A DNA stretch of 22,979 nt from assembly GCA_043101835.1 (NCBI GenBank), contig JBICHM010000330.1, forward strand, positions 1 through 22,979, given 5' to 3'. The stretch comes from JBICHM01 sp043101835. GTDB taxonomy: Bacteria > Planctomycetota > Phycisphaerae > Phycisphaerales > UBA1924. This document shows positions 21,539-22,979 of this stretch, piece by piece; the first letter of the stretch is position 1; each line of letters starts with the position of its first letter. The translations under genes were made by a program, and so were the position numbers. The notes below the pieces were generated by a model. That model was not told the DNA's origin. It saw only the letters and a program-made list of their open reading frames with translations, and did not search any database.

Positions 21539-22979
21539 CTAGCCGTTCGTCGACGCTGGCTCGCCGGTCGCCGCGTCGATCTCGGCGAGGCATTCACGCC
21601 ATTCGGCGGCCTTCGCGTCGTGGCCGGCGTCGGGTTCGTGCTCGTGCTCGTGCCATGTGGTGTAGAGGTCGACGAGCGCCTGTGTCGCGTCGCGCGTGTC
21701 CTTGTGCGTCGGGCCGCGTGTCTCGACGAAGATCGCGTGAGCCTCGAGGAGGTTGGCCTCGGCGTCAGCGTAGCGGACGGAGTCGAAGTCGAGGGCTGCG
21801 CGGGCCTTTCCGAGGGGGAGGAGGAATACGCCAAGACGGTGCGCGTTGCCTCCTGTGAACACCGCGCGGGCGGCGTCCTCGACAGGCTCGAGCAACGCAA
21901 TCGCATCGTCTGGTTCCTTCTGCGCGACGAGGATTGACGCGAGCGCGTATGTCGAGATCAGCGTGTCCGGGTGGTCGTCGCCCAGCGTGCGCCGTCTCCC
22001 CTCCAATGCCTCGCGTATGTACGGTTCCGACTCCGCGAGCCTGCCCTGCAACTTGAGCAGGCCACCCATATTTCTGATCGATCTCAGCGTGCCCGGGTGG
22101 TCGTCGCCCAACGTGCGCCGTTTCCCCTCCAGCGCCTCGCGGAAGTACGGCTCGGCCTCGGCGAGCTTGCCCTGTGAAGAGAGCAGGAAGCCCATGTTGG
22201 TGATCGAGATCAGCGTTTCCATGTGATCGTCGCCCAGCGTCCGCCGGTTCCCCTCCAGCGCCTCCCGGTAGTACGGCTCCGCCTCGGCGAGCCTGCCCTG
22301 CTCATCGAGCAGGACGCCCATGTTGTTAATCGAAGTCAGCGTGGTCCGGTGGTCGTCGCCCAGCGTGCGCCGGCTCATCTCCAGCGCCTCGCGGAAGTAC
22401 GGCTCCGCCTCGGCGCGCTTGCCCTGCAGATAGAGCAGGCTACCCATGTTGTTGATCGATCTCATCGTGTCCGGGTGGTCGTCGCCAAGCGTGCGCCGGC
22501 TCCCCTCCAGCGCCTCGCGAAAGTACGGCTCCGCCTCGGCGAACCTTCCCTGCTCTTGGAGCAGCAAGGCCATGTTGCTGAACATCGCCAGCGTTTCCAT
22601 GTGATCGTCACCCAGCGTGCGCCGGCTCCTCTCCAGCGCCTCGCGCGTGTATGGCGCCGCCTCGGCGAGCTTTCCCTGATTCCGGAGCAGGCGGCCCATG
22701 TTGTTGATCGAGATCAGCGTTTCCGGGTGGTCGTCGCCAAGCTCAGCGCGCCAGATCGCCAGCGCCCGCTCCTGCGGGCCCATCGCCATCGCCAGCAACC
22801 CGAGATCGCTGAGCGTGTCCGACACCGTCTGCAGCAGGCGCGCCTGCACGAGCGGCTGATCGGCGAATTGCTCGTCGATTACTCCGATCGAGCGCACAAA
22901 CAGATTCTCCTGCAATGATCCGAGCGCCACGCTGGTGCAGTTCACCTGCGCCAGCTGCGTCTCCAGATCTGCACGAGAG
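21539..22979 (-). CDS. TPR-repeat protein, C-terminal part; probably a longer kinase- or sensor-type protein cut by the window edge
   Basis: The frame is open to the right edge (479 residues visible). A GTG at 22945 could start it, but the codons before it continue as good protein (A-D-L-E-T-Q-L-A-Q), so the true start is probably outside. The visible part begins with a helical region (V-R-S-I-G-V-I-D-E-Q-F-A-D-Q-P-L-V-Q-A-R-L), followed by six nearly identical 42-residue units with core L-G-D-D-H-x-x-T-L, N-N-M-G, Q-G-x-x-A-E-A-E-P-Y and R-E-A-L-E. These are TPR_12 / kinesin-light-chain-like helical pairs. In planctomycetes this array often forms the C-terminus of membrane Ser/Thr protein kinases, which is my best guess; no kinase domain is visible. 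The tail after the repeats is a further degenerate TPR. Convergent with gyrA, 27 bp apart. Confidence 0.85.
   Translation of the reverse strand, partial: SRADLETQLAQVNCTSVALGSLQENLFVRSIGVIDEQFADQPLVQARLLQTVSDTLSDLGLLAMAMGPQERALAIWRAELGDDHPETLISINNMGRLLRNQGKLAEAAPYTREALERSRRTLGDDHMETLAMFSNMALLLQEQGRFAEAEPYFREALEGSRRTLGDDHPDTMRSINNMGSLLYLQGKRAEAEPYFREALEMSRRTLGDDHRTTLTSINNMGVLLDEQGRLAEAEPYYREALEGNRRTLGDDHMETLISITNMGFLLSSQGKLAEAEPYFREALEGKRRTLGDDHPGTLRSIRNMGGLLKLQGRLAESEPYIREALEGRRRTLGDDHPDTLISTYALASILVAQKEPDDAIALLEPVEDAARAVFTGGNAHRLGVFLLPLGKARAALDFDSVRYADAEANLLEAHAIFVETRGPTHKDTRDATQALVDLYTTWHEHEHEPDAGHDAKAAEWRECLAEIDAATGEPASTNG
21971..22736 (-). repeat. Tandem 126-bp coding repeats (TPR units)
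   Basis: The plus-strand block G-T-G-(G/A)-T-C-G-T-C, encoding G-D-D-H on the other strand, recurs at 21971, 22097, 22223, 22349, 22475, 22601 and 22727: seven times at an exact 126-bp period, giving six full units. Nucleotide identity between units is clearly high, including silent positions, across the block encoding A-E-A-E-P-Y-x-R-E-A-L-E. This points to recent duplication or gene conversion. Confidence 0.9.

Noticed and set aside
21971..22736. Evenly spaced repeats considered as a CRISPR or other repeat array
   Set aside because: Units are 126 bp, directly tandem with no unique spacers, and in frame inside a TPR protein.

Overview
The window looks like chromosomal DNA from a very GC-rich bacterium (roughly 70% GC by eye, with strong G/C bias at third codon positions). 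The best guess is a planctomycete of the class Phycisphaerae. This rests on the style of several proteins: MurC with E-A-C-E-F-N-R-S where other phyla have E-A-D-E-S-D, a GyrA with a planctomycete/verrucomicrobial-looking QRDR, a kinase-type TPR tail, and a cell-wall gene cluster with no ftsA or ftsZ. It is an inference from memory of families, not a search. Coding density is very high, and no stretch longer than about 150 bases lacks a gene. I see no rRNA, tRNA, CRISPR array, insertion sequence, prophage or integration site.

Layout. Bases 1-735 (minus) hold the N-terminal 245 residues of a secretin that runs off the left edge. Divergent from it are a signal-less periplasmic-binding-fold protein of the cobalamin-binding type (788-1750) and an exported M20 peptidase (1780-3345). 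From 10264 down to 3349 runs a seven-gene minus-strand block: murC, murB, ddl, an ftsQ-like gene, a polytopic membrane protein, greA and a propeller-type lipoprotein. The first five are tightly packed or overlapping. The right half is almost all plus strand: a NUDIX hydrolase (10351), an AraC-family regulator (10972), two NfeD-family genes plus the flotillin-like floA (12230-15789), a metallo-beta-lactamase-fold hydrolase (15830), a DUF4442 hot-dog protein coupled to a membrane protein (16816-18737), and gyrA (18851-21511). The window closes with a convergent TPR-repeat protein truncated at the right edge (22979-21539, minus), probably the C-terminal part of a longer sensor or kinase.

How the genes work together. 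murC, murB and ddl build UDP-MurNAc-peptide precursors and an FtsQ-like POTRA protein follows them, so this is a remnant of the division/cell-wall (dcw) cluster that ends in greA rather than ftsA-ftsZ. The protease-containing NfeD, the short NfeD and FloA form the classic NfeD/flotillin membrane-organisation module. The other genes are ordinary accessory or housekeeping functions.

Gene starts show two styles. Five genes have a TAnnnT hexamer only 6-9 nt before the ATG, which suggests leaderless transcripts. Three others have strong Shine-Dalgarno sequences. I found no convincing new multi-gene system. The most interesting points are the leaderless-start pattern, the natural Pro in the GyrA quinolone pocket, the exact 126-bp coding repeats, the AraC start inside a small hairpin, and the dcw remnant.
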